Shown: positions 34,831-43,431 of the stretch, in pieces
Position numbering within the stretch: the first letter of the stretch is position 1
Layout: every line of letters starts with the position of its first letter
Source: Pedobacter ginsengisoli
Lineage (GTDB): Bacteria; Bacteroidota; Bacteroidia; Sphingobacteriales; Sphingobacteriaceae
Assembly: GCF_030244015.1 (NCBI RefSeq)
Contig: NZ_JASSYX010000003.1
Coordinates: forward strand, 868,001-932,000
DNA: 64,000 bases
Direction of reading: 5' to 3'
Position numbers and translations under genes: made by a program
Notes under the pieces: model-generated
What the model was told of the DNA's origin: nothing
The model's input: only the letters and a program-made list of their open reading frames with translations
Database searches by the model: none

Positions 34831-37163
34831 ACTGGGCACATTACATCCTGCAAGTCAATATTTACTTAATTGTATTTTATGGCTTCTATAAGTTGTTATT
34901 AGCTAAAGAAACTTATTTCATTCTCAACAGGATCTACCTGATCTCGGCCGGGATACTTTCTCTTGCCATTCCTTTTCTCAGGTTTGAATGGTTTATCACA
35001 CAGCCGGTTGCACAACCGGTGTACATAGGTGTTGATCAGATGTCTGCGTTTATGAGCCAGGTAGCCATCATACAGGATGCTCCGGATAAAATCAGTGCCG
35101 GCAGTATATTGGTCACCCTGTATCTTTTAGGGGTATCCGTCTTTATTGTCAAGTTTATTGCCCAGTTATACGCTGTACGCCAGCTTTTAAAGAGGAAAGA
35201 CAACGGTTCGGCTTTTTCATTTTTCAACAGGCAAGTGGTGGATGAACAGCTTCCTCAGTCGCAGACCATCCAGCATCATGAAGAGATTCACATCCGGCAG
35301 CTACATTCAGCAGACGTGCTGTTTTTTGAGGTCCTGGGTATACTGACCTGGTTCAATCCCATCATTTACCTTTACAAGACAACGATCAAGAATATCCACG
35401 AATACCTGGCAGATGAAGAAGCCGCCAGATTTCAGGGGGACAAAGAGCAATATGCCATGCTCTTAATGAGCAATGCACTCGGCGTAGCTCCAAGTACATT
35501 AATCAATGGATTTTTTAACAAATCACTACTTAAAAAAAGAATTTTCATGTTATATAAAGAAAGATCAAGAAAAGTCGCCATCTTAAAATATGGCCTTTTC
35601 GTACCACTCTTTGCGATAGCACTGGTGGCCTCCTCGGCTACCATCCGCAACAACAAAAATATTAAGGAGATTGCCAATGAAATTCCTTTAGGAACACCAC
35701 TGGAGGCCGTAAAAGAGGTAGTAGAGCAGGCTATAACAGTACCTCATACAGATCCAGAACAATCCTCAATTAAACCACAACCTAAAAATGCATCACGGGA
35801 AACAACCGGGGAGCTTATATCCGGCACAGACTGGGAGCCATTTTATAAGTTCGTGATGCGTACTATCCGATACCCCGCAGCCGCACAGGAAATCGATCTG
35901 CAAGGCCAGACTGCTATTAAATTTACCGTAAAAAATGGCACTTTAGAGGGGTTGGGGACTGCGTCTAAACCGCTCGGATATGGTCTGGAACCGGAGGTCA
36001 TGAGGGTTATAGCAAGCTATAAAGATTTTGCGGGCGGCCCTGACGGGAACTACATCATTCCCGTTTCCTTCCGGCTTTCGGACACACAATCTGAGCAAAA
36101 AGCAAAAAAAGCTGATGTGAAATTATCCGGATACACTGTGTTGAATGAAGTCGTTATACGTGGCTATAAGAGACAGGAGCCTGTTAATAAAACAGAGACC
36201 CTCCTAAACGAAGTAGTGATCACCACTAACGCAGACGAAAGCGGAAAAATTTATGATTTTGTATCCCTGGATGCTGCTCCCAGCTTTCCGGGAGGTATGG
36301 ACCAGTTTTATGCTTATGTGCTTCGGAGTGTTAAATATCCTCAGGAAGCCAGGAATGCCGGGATCCAGGGAAAGGTATTTCTTTCATTTATAGTGGAAAC
36401 TGATGGTGATTTGTCAGACATTAAAGTGGAAAGGAAGCTGGGCGGGGGCACAGATGAAGAAGCGATAAGGGTACTGGAAGAAAGCCCCAAATGGGTTCCG
36501 GGTGTTCAGAACGGGCAAAGGGTACGTGTAAAATACAACATTCCGATCAGTTTTACTTTTATGCCTAAACAGGATGTAAAGGAACAGCTGGAGGGCAAAG
36601 CGGCAGGTGTGCAAACCAATTCCCAAGGGGTCAGAATTGGCGTACCGGGCAAAAACCCGCCATTGTACATCATCGATGGTGTAAGAATGAAATCATCTGA
36701 ACCCTCAGCGCTGAGCACCATAAAACAGGACGACATCGCAAGTATAGAAGTCCTCAAAGACGAAACCGCAACTAAATTATATGGCGCAGGAGGGAAATAT
36801 GGCGTCATACTGATCACCACTAAAAAGGGAAAAACAGACAAAGTCTATGACTTTGTGAGCCTGGAGACACAACCCAGCTTTCCTGGCGGCATGGACAAGT
36901 TTTACCAGTACCTGGGTAAAGCAGTCAGATATCCTGTAGAAGCACAGAAGAACAACATCCAGGGCAAAGTCTTTCTGTCCTTCACCGTGGAAAAAGACGG
37001 CACGCTCAGCGATATCAAAGTCGAAAGAAAGCTTGAGCCCAGCCTGGATGCGGAAGCCGTACGGGTTGTCAAGACATCACCGAAATGGATACCTGGCAAA
37101 CAGGAAGGAAAGCCGGTCCGTGTGAAATACAACTTACCGATCTCTTTCTCGCTCTCTAAATAA
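34827..37163 (+). CDS. BlaR1-like M56 protease fused to three TonB C-terminal domains and a plug domain
   Basis: A 778-residue membrane protein. N-terminal helices (5-25, 33-51, 92-114) lead to an M56 zinc-protease domain with HEEIH at 151-155 and the downstream HEYLADEEA at 191-199. A last helix (about 253-270) is followed by a long extracytoplasmic part. That part holds TonB C-terminal-like domains at about 330-420, 480-570 and 685-778. Between the last two is a TonB-receptor plug-like segment (GKNPPLYIIDGVRMKS, DIASIEVLKDETATKLYG). The second and third TonB domains are near-copies of each other (PSFPGGMD, KVFLSF, SDIKVERKL). It should cleave the BlaI-like repressor on sensing an envelope or TonB-linked signal. 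There is no penicillin-binding sensor domain, so beta-lactam sensing is unlikely. Confidence 0.93.
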   Translation: MNWAHYILQVNIYLIVFYGFYKLLLAKETYFILNRIYLISAGILSLAIPFLRFEWFITQPVAQPVYIGVDQMSAFMSQVAIIQDAPDKISAGSILVTLYLLGVSVFIVKFIAQLYAVRQLLKRKDNGSAFSFFNRQVVDEQLPQSQTIQHHEEIHIRQLHSADVLFFEVLGILTWFNPIIYLYKTTIKNIHEYLADEEAARFQGDKEQYAMLLMSNALGVAPSTLINGFFNKSLLKKRIFMLYKERSRKVAILKYGLFVPLFAIALVASSATIRNNKNIKEIANEIPLGTPLEAVKEVVEQAITVPHTDPEQSSIKPQPKNASRETTGELISGTDWEPFYKFVMRTIRYPAAAQEIDLQGQTAIKFTVKNGTLEGLGTASKPLGYGLEPEVMRVIASYKDFAGGPDGNYIIPVSFRLSDTQSEQKAKKADVKLSGYTVLNEVVIRGYKRQEPVNKTETLLNEVVITTNADESGKIYDFVSLDAAPSFPGGMDQFYAYVLRSVKYPQEARNAGIQGKVFLSFIVETDGDLSDIKVERKLGGGTDEEAIRVLEESPKWVPGVQNGQRVRVKYNIPISFTFMPKQDVKEQLEGKAAGVQTNSQGVRIGVPGKNPPLYIIDGVRMKSSEPSALSTIKQDDIASIEVLKDETATKLYGAGGKYGVILITTKKGKTDKVYDFVSLETQPSFPGGMDKFYQYLGKAVRYPVEAQKNNIQGKVFLSFTVEKDGTLSDIKVERKLEPSLDAEAVRVVKTSPKWIPGKQEGKPVRVKYNLPISFSLSK

Positions 37164-37173
37164 TGCTCTTATA

Positions 37174-37213
37174 ACGCAAAGGCCCCCGATATTCATATCG
37201 GGGGCCTTTGCGT
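37174..37213. terminator. Hairpin between convergent operons
   Basis: ACGCAAAGGCCCCCGATA (37174-37191) pairs perfectly with the segment ending at 37213. It lies between the convergent M56-protease and sdhB genes and can fold in both directions. Neither side has a long T run, so efficiency is uncertain. Confidence 0.75.
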
Positions 37214-37243
37214 GTAATTCCCTTGTCTCGTAGTATAAAACTA

Positions 37244-38014
37244 TTAAATATCTTCCTCAGATACAAATTTTGCAGCATAAAAATCTCTGTTCATCCTGGC
37301 GATGTTTTCCAGTGATATCCCTTTAGGGCACTCTGCTTCGCATGCACCGGTATTCGTACAGTTACCAAATCCCTCAGCATCCATCTGGGCAACCATGCTC
37401 TGTACCCTCCTGTAACGCTCAGGCTGACCTTGCGGCAGTAATGCCAGTTGAGAGATCTTCGCAGATACAAACAGCATTGCAGATGCATTTTTGCAGGTGG
37501 CTACACAAGCACCGCAGCCGATACAAGCCGCCGCCTCAAAAGCAGCATCAGCCTGATTTTTTGGAATAGGCAGTGCATTTGCATCCTGGGCATTACCAGT
37601 ATTGACCGAAATGAACCCCCCTGCGGCAATAACCCTGTCAAATGCGGTACGGTCTACCGTTAAGTCTTTGATGACCGGAAACGCTTTTGCCCGCCATGGC
37701 TCAACCACGATGGTGTCACCGTCTTTGAATGAGCGCATGTGCAGCTGACAGGTAGTCACCAGGTCCTTTGGTCCGTGCGGACGGCCGTTAATAAACATTG
37801 AACACGAACCGCAGATCCCCTCACGGCAATCGTGATCAAATACAATTGGCTCTTCGCTCTTATTGATCAGCTGTTCGTTCAGCACATCAAACATTTCCAG
37901 AAAAGACATATCAGGCGAAATATCCGACAGCTTGTAATCAACCAAAGCACCTTTGGTCTTGTTATTTTTTTGACGCCATACCTTTAGCGTTAAATTCATA
38001 TTTCCTGTACTCAT
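37244..38014 (-). CDS. sdhB: Succinate dehydrogenase/fumarate reductase iron-sulfur subunit
   Basis: A 256-residue electron-transfer subunit of complex II. The 2Fe-2S motif is [20 protein letters not shown]. The 4Fe-4S and 3Fe-4S ligands are in [16 protein letters not shown] and the later [13 protein letters not shown]. It links the flavoprotein to the membrane anchor and menaquinone. It is the last gene of sdhCAB, 22 bp after sdhA, and ends at a hairpin shared with the convergent operon. Confidence 0.97.
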   Translation of the reverse strand: MSTGNMNLTLKVWRQKNNKTKGALVDYKLSDISPDMSFLEMFDVLNEQLINKSEEPIVFDHDCREGICGSCSMFINGRPHGPKDLVTTCQLHMRSFKDGDTIVVEPWRAKAFPVIKDLTVDRTAFDRVIAAGGFISVNTGNAQDANALPIPKNQADAAFEAAACIGCGACVATCKNASAMLFVSAKISQLALLPQGQPERYRRVQSMVAQMDAEGFGNCTNTGACEAECPKGISLENIARMNRDFYAAKFVSEEDI

Positions 38015-38036
38015 AATATTGAGATTTTAGTACTTG

Positions 38037-40016
38037 CTATTTATAACTTCTTTGTGCAACCTTAATGTTTTCAAACTTCAGCTCTTCCTTATGCAGCTCA
38101 AAGTTCACACCTTCTTTAAACTCCCAGGCCGCAACGTATGCATAGTTTTCATCGTCCCGCATCGCTTCTCCTTCTTCCGTTTGGTATTCCTCACGAAAGT
38201 GGCCCCCGCAGCTTTCATTGCGGTTTAAGGCATCAATACACATCAACTCACCGAGTTCAATAAAATCAGCTACACGGCCTGCTTTTTCCAGTTCAGTATT
38301 TAATTCATCGCTCGTTCCCGGTACGCGGACATCCCTCCAAAATTCCTCACGCAGCGCCCTGATCTCCAGTATGGCTTCGTTCAGGCCTTTTTCATTACGG
38401 GCCATTCCGCATTTTTCCCACATAATGTGGCCAAGTCTTTTATGAAAGTGGTCTACAGATTTAGTCCCTCTGATATTGATCAGGGTATCCAGAATTCCTT
38501 TTGCTTTAGCCTCCGCCTCAGCAAATGCCGGATGATCCGTAGGAATAGCCTTAACCGAGATCTCTTTAGACAAATACTGGCCTATGGTATAAGGAAGAAC
38601 AAAATAGCCATCCGCTAAGCCCTGCATTAAAGCTGATGCCCCCAGACGATTGGCGCCATGATCTGAGAAATTGGCCTCACCGGCACAGTACAGGCCCGGC
38701 ACAGTGGTCATCAGGTTATAGTCTACCCAAAGGCCACCCATGGTATAGTGAACCGCAGGATAGATCCGCATTGGCGTCTCATAAGGGTTTTCTCCGGTGA
38801 TCTGCGCGTACATGTCAAACAGGTTACCATATTTCTCTTTGATCACTTCCGTTCCCAGACGCATACAGGTTTCCTTATCCGGGTTGTGAATACCTGATTT
38901 AGAAGCCTCAATACGTCCATAACGCTCTGTATTTGCTTTAAAGTCCAGATAAACCGCCAGTTTAGAGGCACCTACACCATAGCCGGCATCACAGCGCTCT
39001 TTGGCTGCCCTTGAGGCCACGTCACGCGGCACCAGGTTACCAAAAGCAGGATAACGGCGCTCTAAGTAATAATCTCTTTCATCTTCAGGAATCTCGGAAG
39101 CTTTACGGGTATCATCTTTCTTCTTAGGAACCCAGATCCGTCCGTCATTACGTAACGATTCAGACATCAGTGTCAGTTTACTCTGATGGTCTCCTGAAAC
39201 CGGAATACAGGTAGGGTGGATCTGCGTGTAACAAGGGTTTGCAAAATACGCACCCTGCTTATGCGCTTTCCAGGCTGCAGTAACATTGCTGCCCATCGCA
39301 TTGGTAGAAAGATAGAATACGTTTCCATAACCACCCGTTCCTAAAACCACGGCATGCCCGAAATGACGTTCAAGCTCGCCTGTGATCAGGTTGCGGGCAA
39401 TGATGCCGCGTGCTTTACCGTCAATCTTAACTACTTCAAGCATTTCATGGCGGGTGTACATTTCTACTTTACCCATACCGATCTGACGCTCCAAAGCAGA
39501 ATATGCGCCCAGCAGCAACTGCTGACCGGTCTGTCCGGCAGCGTAAAAAGTCCGCTGCACCTGTGTACCACCGAAAGAACGGTTGTCCAGCAAGCCGCCG
39601 TACTCTCTGGCCAAAGGCACTCCCTGTGCCACACATTGATCTATAATATTTGCACTTACCTCTGCCAAACGGTGCACATTAGCTTCGCGTGAACGGTAAT
39701 CACCACCTTTGATCGTATCATAAAACAAACGATAAGTACTGTCGCCATCATTCTGATAATTTTTGGCTGCATTGATACCACCCTGGGCCGCTATCGAGTG
39801 CGCCCTCCTCGGTGAATCCTGGAAACAAAAACATTTTACTTTATAGCCCATCTCCGCTAAAGTTGCGGCCGCAGACGCCCCCGCGAGGCCTGAACCCACA
39901 ACGATTACTTCTATGCTTCTTTTATTCGATGGATTAACCAAAGGCACAGAAGACTTAAATTTAGTCCATTTTTGGGTTAACTCGCCTTCTGGTATATTTG
40001 AATTCAATTCTGACAT
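38037..40016 (-). CDS. sdhA: Succinate dehydrogenase/fumarate reductase flavoprotein subunit
   Basis: A 659-residue FAD enzyme oxidising succinate to fumarate. The FAD-binding Rossmann motif is [20 protein letters not shown]. The covalent-FAD region is [18 protein letters not shown], and the substrate site shows HPTCIPVSG and the capping-domain [11 protein letters not shown]. The length and the long N-terminal region match Bacteroidota-type SdhA. It is translated between sdhC and sdhB, with an 18-bp gap to sdhC. Confidence 0.97.
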   Translation of the reverse strand: MSELNSNIPEGELTQKWTKFKSSVPLVNPSNKRSIEVIVVGSGLAGASAAATLAEMGYKVKCFCFQDSPRRAHSIAAQGGINAAKNYQNDGDSTYRLFYDTIKGGDYRSREANVHRLAEVSANIIDQCVAQGVPLAREYGGLLDNRSFGGTQVQRTFYAAGQTGQQLLLGAYSALERQIGMGKVEMYTRHEMLEVVKIDGKARGIIARNLITGELERHFGHAVVLGTGGYGNVFYLSTNAMGSNVTAAWKAHKQGAYFANPCYTQIHPTCIPVSGDHQSKLTLMSESLRNDGRIWVPKKKDDTRKASEIPEDERDYYLERRYPAFGNLVPRDVASRAAKERCDAGYGVGASKLAVYLDFKANTERYGRIEASKSGIHNPDKETCMRLGTEVIKEKYGNLFDMYAQITGENPYETPMRIYPAVHYTMGGLWVDYNLMTTVPGLYCAGEANFSDHGANRLGASALMQGLADGYFVLPYTIGQYLSKEISVKAIPTDHPAFAEAEAKAKGILDTLINIRGTKSVDHFHKRLGHIMWEKCGMARNEKGLNEAILEIRALREEFWRDVRVPGTSDELNTELEKAGRVADFIELGELMCIDALNRNESCGGHFREEYQTEEGEAMRDDENYAYVAAWEFKEGVNFELHKEELKFENIKVAQRSYK

Positions 40017-40034
40017 AATTCTTTCTTTCTAAAG

Positions 40035-40715
40035 TTATTTAATAAGCCCCAGGTACATCGCAACAGGCATAGCAGCAAAAATGATAGAGATCAGGATAGA
40101 AAACCATACTCCAACTGACTTAATAATTGGTGTATACTTTTTATGGTTCCAGCCTAAAGTCTGAAACGCCGAAGCAAACCCGTGCAGCAGGTGATAGGCA
40201 AGAGAGACCATTGCCAGCACATACAACAACACAAGGGCAGGATTTTGGAATGTCTCCACCATTACCGCGAAAAGGTCATGATTGCCATTTACATCCTGAG
40301 TAGGAATACCTGTAAACCTGGACTTCACCCAGAACTTAGAAATATGTACAATCAAAAAAATCAGCAGCAGTGTACCCAGCAGGCCCATTGAGCGGGAGTA
40401 CCATTTGCTGTTCGCCGCTCCGTTATTTACCGCATATCTTTCAGGCCTGGCAGCACGGTTTTGCGCCCAAAGCCTGAAACCCTGGTAAATGTGAACCAGT
40501 AAGCCGGCAAACAACACAATTTCCATTGCCCGGATGATCCAGTTTGTGCCCATAAAATGCGCACCCATATTGAAAGTTAAACCACCATCATTGACAAAGA
40601 TCAGTGAATTGATAAAACAATGCACCAATAAAAAAGAGATGAGAAACAGGCCGGTAATGCCCATTATTAATTTTTTTCCTATAGACGAGGAAAAAGCGTT
40701 TCCGAAACTAGCCAT
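40035..40715 (-). CDS. sdhC: Succinate dehydrogenase cytochrome b subunit
   Basis: The 226-residue membrane anchor of the b558 type, with five helices (KLIMGITGLFLISFLLVHCF and others) and several His residues placed for two hemes (LVHCF, NMGAHFMG, LVHIYQG, IVHISKF and YHLLHG). This single-anchor, diheme class works with menaquinone in Bacteroidota. It is the first gene of the operon; no clear promoter was identified in the AT-rich region upstream. Confidence 0.95.
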   Translation of the reverse strand: MASFGNAFSSSIGKKLIMGITGLFLISFLLVHCFINSLIFVNDGGLTFNMGAHFMGTNWIIRAMEIVLFAGLLVHIYQGFRLWAQNRAARPERYAVNNGAANSKWYSRSMGLLGTLLLIFLIVHISKFWVKSRFTGIPTQDVNGNHDLFAVMVETFQNPALVLLYVLAMVSLAYHLLHGFASAFQTLGWNHKKYTPIIKSVGVWFSILISIIFAAMPVAMYLGLIK

Positions 40716-40840
40716 TCGTATTTTATTTTTTAATTCTGTTGTGCAAAAGTATTTAATTAAAGAATTAATTTGTAAATCCCAAACATAAAATGCACATAAT
40801 TAACTTATTTAGAAACATTCTACGATTACACTGGGATGAT

Positions 40841-40875
40841 AAATAAAAAAAGGGACAATTTACATTGTCCCTTTT
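40841..40875 (-). terminator. Intrinsic terminator after htrA
   Basis: AAAAGGGACAAT (40848-40859) pairs with 40864-40875 with a 4-nt loop. On the minus strand the stem is followed by a T-rich run, as expected for the end of the htrA transcript. Confidence 0.9.
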
Positions 40876-40894
40876 CCTTAAATATCAATTAAAC

Positions 40895-42430
40895 TTAGTT
40901 CACACTATAGGTGAAGGTACCCTGAGGGCCCACTCCCGTAATGGTTGTCATGCCATTTCTTGATTTCGGCAAAGCAATCTCTATATCTTTAGCACTATTT
41001 ACCGGTTGTCCGTTTACAGTGGTGATCACCACTCCTTTGGGAACTTCCCAGGCATCAAACAATTTCCCTTGCTCAATTCCTGTAACGATCACACCGCTCT
41101 TTACACCATACTTGGCTTTAAGTGCCGCAGAAGCAGGGGCAAATGACGCCCCAAGTCTCTCAAAGCTGGCACCTGTAGGTTTATTTGCTGCAACAGCAGG
41201 TTTTGTCACGTCCTTGTTTTCCCCTTTCAGGGTAACATTTACGTTTTTCAACTGGCCATCCCTCAAATAAGTAAGCTGTACTTTATCACCAGGGCTTAAC
41301 CGTCCGATTTTTTCCTGAAGATCAGGTGAATCATAGATCTCTACATCACCTACTTTTTTAATGATGTCACCTTTTTTCAAACCGGCAGCAGCTGCACCGC
41401 TGTTTGGCAGAACTTCCGATACGTATAGTCCAGAAATGTCTTTCACCTCCAGTTTTTCTGCCTGATCGGCATCAAGAGGAACAAAGGACACGCCGATATA
41501 TCCACGTCTTACCGCACCGTACTTCCTGAAGTCATCGAGAATCTTTTTAGCCAGGTTCACAGGAATTGCGAAACCATAACCAACATTCATACCTGTCTGC
41601 GAAGCGATCGCCGCGTTGATACCGACAAGCTCACCATTGGCATTGATCAAAGCACCACCACTGTTTCCAGGGTTAATGGCCGCATCAGTTTGTATATACG
41701 ATTCTATACTGCTATTGGTACGTGCCGGAATCTTACCCGTTCTCTGATACTCTTCATATTCTTCACGGGTTGGTTCACTGTTTCTGGCCAAAATACCAAT
41801 GCTGCGGGCCTTTGCACTTACAATACCTGCGGTCACCGTAGTTTGCAGATCCAGCGGGAAACCTACTGCCAATACCCATTCACCAATCTGGACGTTGTCA
41901 GAATTTCCCATTTTTACAACCGGAAGGTTAGTCGCGTCCACTTTGATCAGTGCAAGATCCGTATTCGGGTCTTTACCGATCACAGTTGCAGTCACCTTAC
42001 GTCTGTCAGACAGGATAACATCTATTTTATCTGCGTTTTCAACCACGTGGTTGTTGGTCACGATATAACCATCAGGAGTTAGGATCACCCCTGATCCCGA
42101 TGCCGCTCTCGGAGTGCGCTGCATTCTCCGGCCGCCGCCACCAAAAAAATCTTCAAACATATCTCCGAACGGAGAAGCACCATCATCGCTTGATTTATTT
42201 CCATAAGAAGTCCTGATGTGTACCACGGCTGGAGAAACCGCTGCTGCCGCCTCCACAAAATCTACAGCACCTGCAGAAGATATCTTGGGGTTGTTCGCAA
42301 AAAGCACTTTCTGTTGTTCCGTAAAGGACAATCCATCGTCATGACGTTCCAGCATCTTGTAACCCCCAATCGCAGCTGCACCACCTATAAATGCAGCCAG
42401 CACAATTAATCCTATTCTTTTCATTTGCAT
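40895..42430 (-). CDS. Do/DegQ-type serine endoprotease (HtrA family)
   Basis: A 511-residue periplasmic protease/chaperone that removes misfolded envelope proteins. An N-terminal anchor or signal (IGLIVLAAFIGGAAAIGGYK) precedes the trypsin-like domain. The triad is His in TNNHVVENAD, Asp in DPNTDLALIKVD and Ser in NPGNSGGALINANGE. A Glu-rich loop of about 25 residues (EPTREEYEEYQRTGK) sits in the protease domain. Two PDZ domains follow (RRGYIGVSFVPLDA; KSGVIVTGIEQGK). A second ATG two codons later is possible. Upstream is a repeat resembling an OmpR-family box, which fits stress control. Confidence 0.94.
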   Translation of the reverse strand: MQMKRIGLIVLAAFIGGAAAIGGYKMLERHDDGLSFTEQQKVLFANNPKISSAGAVDFVEAAAAVSPAVVHIRTSYGNKSSDDGASPFGDMFEDFFGGGGRRMQRTPRAASGSGVILTPDGYIVTNNHVVENADKIDVILSDRRKVTATVIGKDPNTDLALIKVDATNLPVVKMGNSDNVQIGEWVLAVGFPLDLQTTVTAGIVSAKARSIGILARNSEPTREEYEEYQRTGKIPARTNSSIESYIQTDAAINPGNSGGALINANGELVGINAAIASQTGMNVGYGFAIPVNLAKKILDDFRKYGAVRRGYIGVSFVPLDADQAEKLEVKDISGLYVSEVLPNSGAAAAGLKKGDIIKKVGDVEIYDSPDLQEKIGRLSPGDKVQLTYLRDGQLKNVNVTLKGENKDVTKPAVAANKPTGASFERLGASFAPASAALKAKYGVKSGVIVTGIEQGKLFDAWEVPKGVVITTVNGQPVNSAKDIEIALPKSRNGMTTITGVGPQGTFTYSVN

Positions 42431-42555
42431 TAAATTACACGTTTTACAATCTATCTACTGAAAATAACTAACTTATAAAGCACAGGCCTGGGTCCCGTAG
42501 GCTCATGCAATTCTCATATTTACAAGTACAGATACTTTCTTTTTAATCATTTAGT

Positions 42556-42563
42556 CAAATTTA
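42556..42563 (-). promoter_or_regulatory. -7 box of htrA
   Basis: On the minus strand this reads TAAATTTG, an exact TAnnTTTG. It would give an untranslated leader of about 120 nt. No strong -33 box is visible; the direct repeat at 42608-42624 lies about 50 bp upstream. Confidence 0.4.
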
Positions 42564-42607
42564 ATACCATATCACCGATATTTGCATCTGTAATACGTCA
42601 CGAATAC

Positions 42608-42624
42608 TGTTAAAATATGTTAAA
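42608..42624 (-). promoter_or_regulatory. TTTAACA-N3-TTTAACA direct repeat upstream of htrA
   Basis: On the minus strand the sequence reads TTTAACATATTTTAACA: two identical heptamers 10 bp apart, pointing toward htrA. The same heptamer pair occurs at 45817 and 52134. The 10-bp phasing is typical for OmpR-family regulator sites. Confidence 0.5.
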
Positions 42625-42645
42625 TGGCTATTACACAGACAAAAA

Positions 42646-43431
42646 ATGGAAATTCACTTCTTCAAATACCAGGGTGCCGGCAACGATTTTATATTAATTG
42701 ACCACCGGATGGGTCCTTTAAAGGACATTGACAACAACCGCATTAAAATGCTTTGTGACAGACGTTTCGGCATCGGAGCAGATGGTTTGATGTTTTTGAC
42801 CGCCCATGATTCCTTTGATTTTGAGATGCACTATTTTAACGCGGACGGCAGGCCCGGCAGTATGTGCGGCAATGGCGGCAGGTGCATCGTCTCGTTCGCC
42901 AAACACCTGGGAATTATTGACACCGAAACTAATTTTTTGGCAGTTGATGGCCCTCACTATGCCAAAATTTCAGAAAAAGGCGACTGGGTAGACCTGCAAA
43001 TGATTGATGTAGACACAGTTAATAACGACGGGCCAGCCTACGTACTCAATACGGGTTCCCCCCATTATGTTCTGCAGACCGAAGGGCTTAAAGACTTTGA
43101 TGTCTATACCAATGGAAAAGCCATCAGGAACAACGAGACCTACAAAGAAAAAGGCATTAACGTTAATTTTGTGGAAGATAAAGGCGACCATCTGTTTGTA
43201 CGCACCTTTGAACGCGGCGTGGAAGATGAAACTTACGCCTGCGGCACGGGTGTAACCGCAGTAGCCCTGTCAGTGGCAAAGCACAAAGGACAGAAAGGTC
43301 ATATCGAAACCCCCGTTAACGTACTGGGCGGCGACCTGAAAATAAGCTTTGACTACGACGGAACGAAATTTACAAACGTCTTTCTATGTGGACCGGCCAA
43401 GCAAGTATTTGAAGGCGACGTGAATCTCTGA
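42646..43431 (+). CDS. dapF: Diaminopimelate epimerase
   Basis: Converts LL- to meso-diaminopimelate for lysine and peptidoglycan synthesis; 261 residues. The two catalytic cysteines are Cys74 in SMCGNGGRCI and Cys199 in YACGTGVTAVAL. The N-terminal FFKYQGAGNDFILID and the C-terminal VFLCGPAKQVFEGDV are typical. It is divergent from htrA, and its stop directly abuts the stop of the convergent helicase gene, with no spacer. Confidence 0.97.
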   Translation: MEIHFFKYQGAGNDFILIDHRMGPLKDIDNNRIKMLCDRRFGIGADGLMFLTAHDSFDFEMHYFNADGRPGSMCGNGGRCIVSFAKHLGIIDTETNFLAVDGPHYAKISEKGDWVDLQMIDVDTVNNDGPAYVLNTGSPHYVLQTEGLKDFDVYTNGKAIRNNETYKEKGINVNFVEDKGDHLFVRTFERGVEDETYACGTGVTAVALSVAKHKGQKGHIETPVNVLGGDLKISFDYDGTKFTNVFLCGPAKQVFEGDVNL

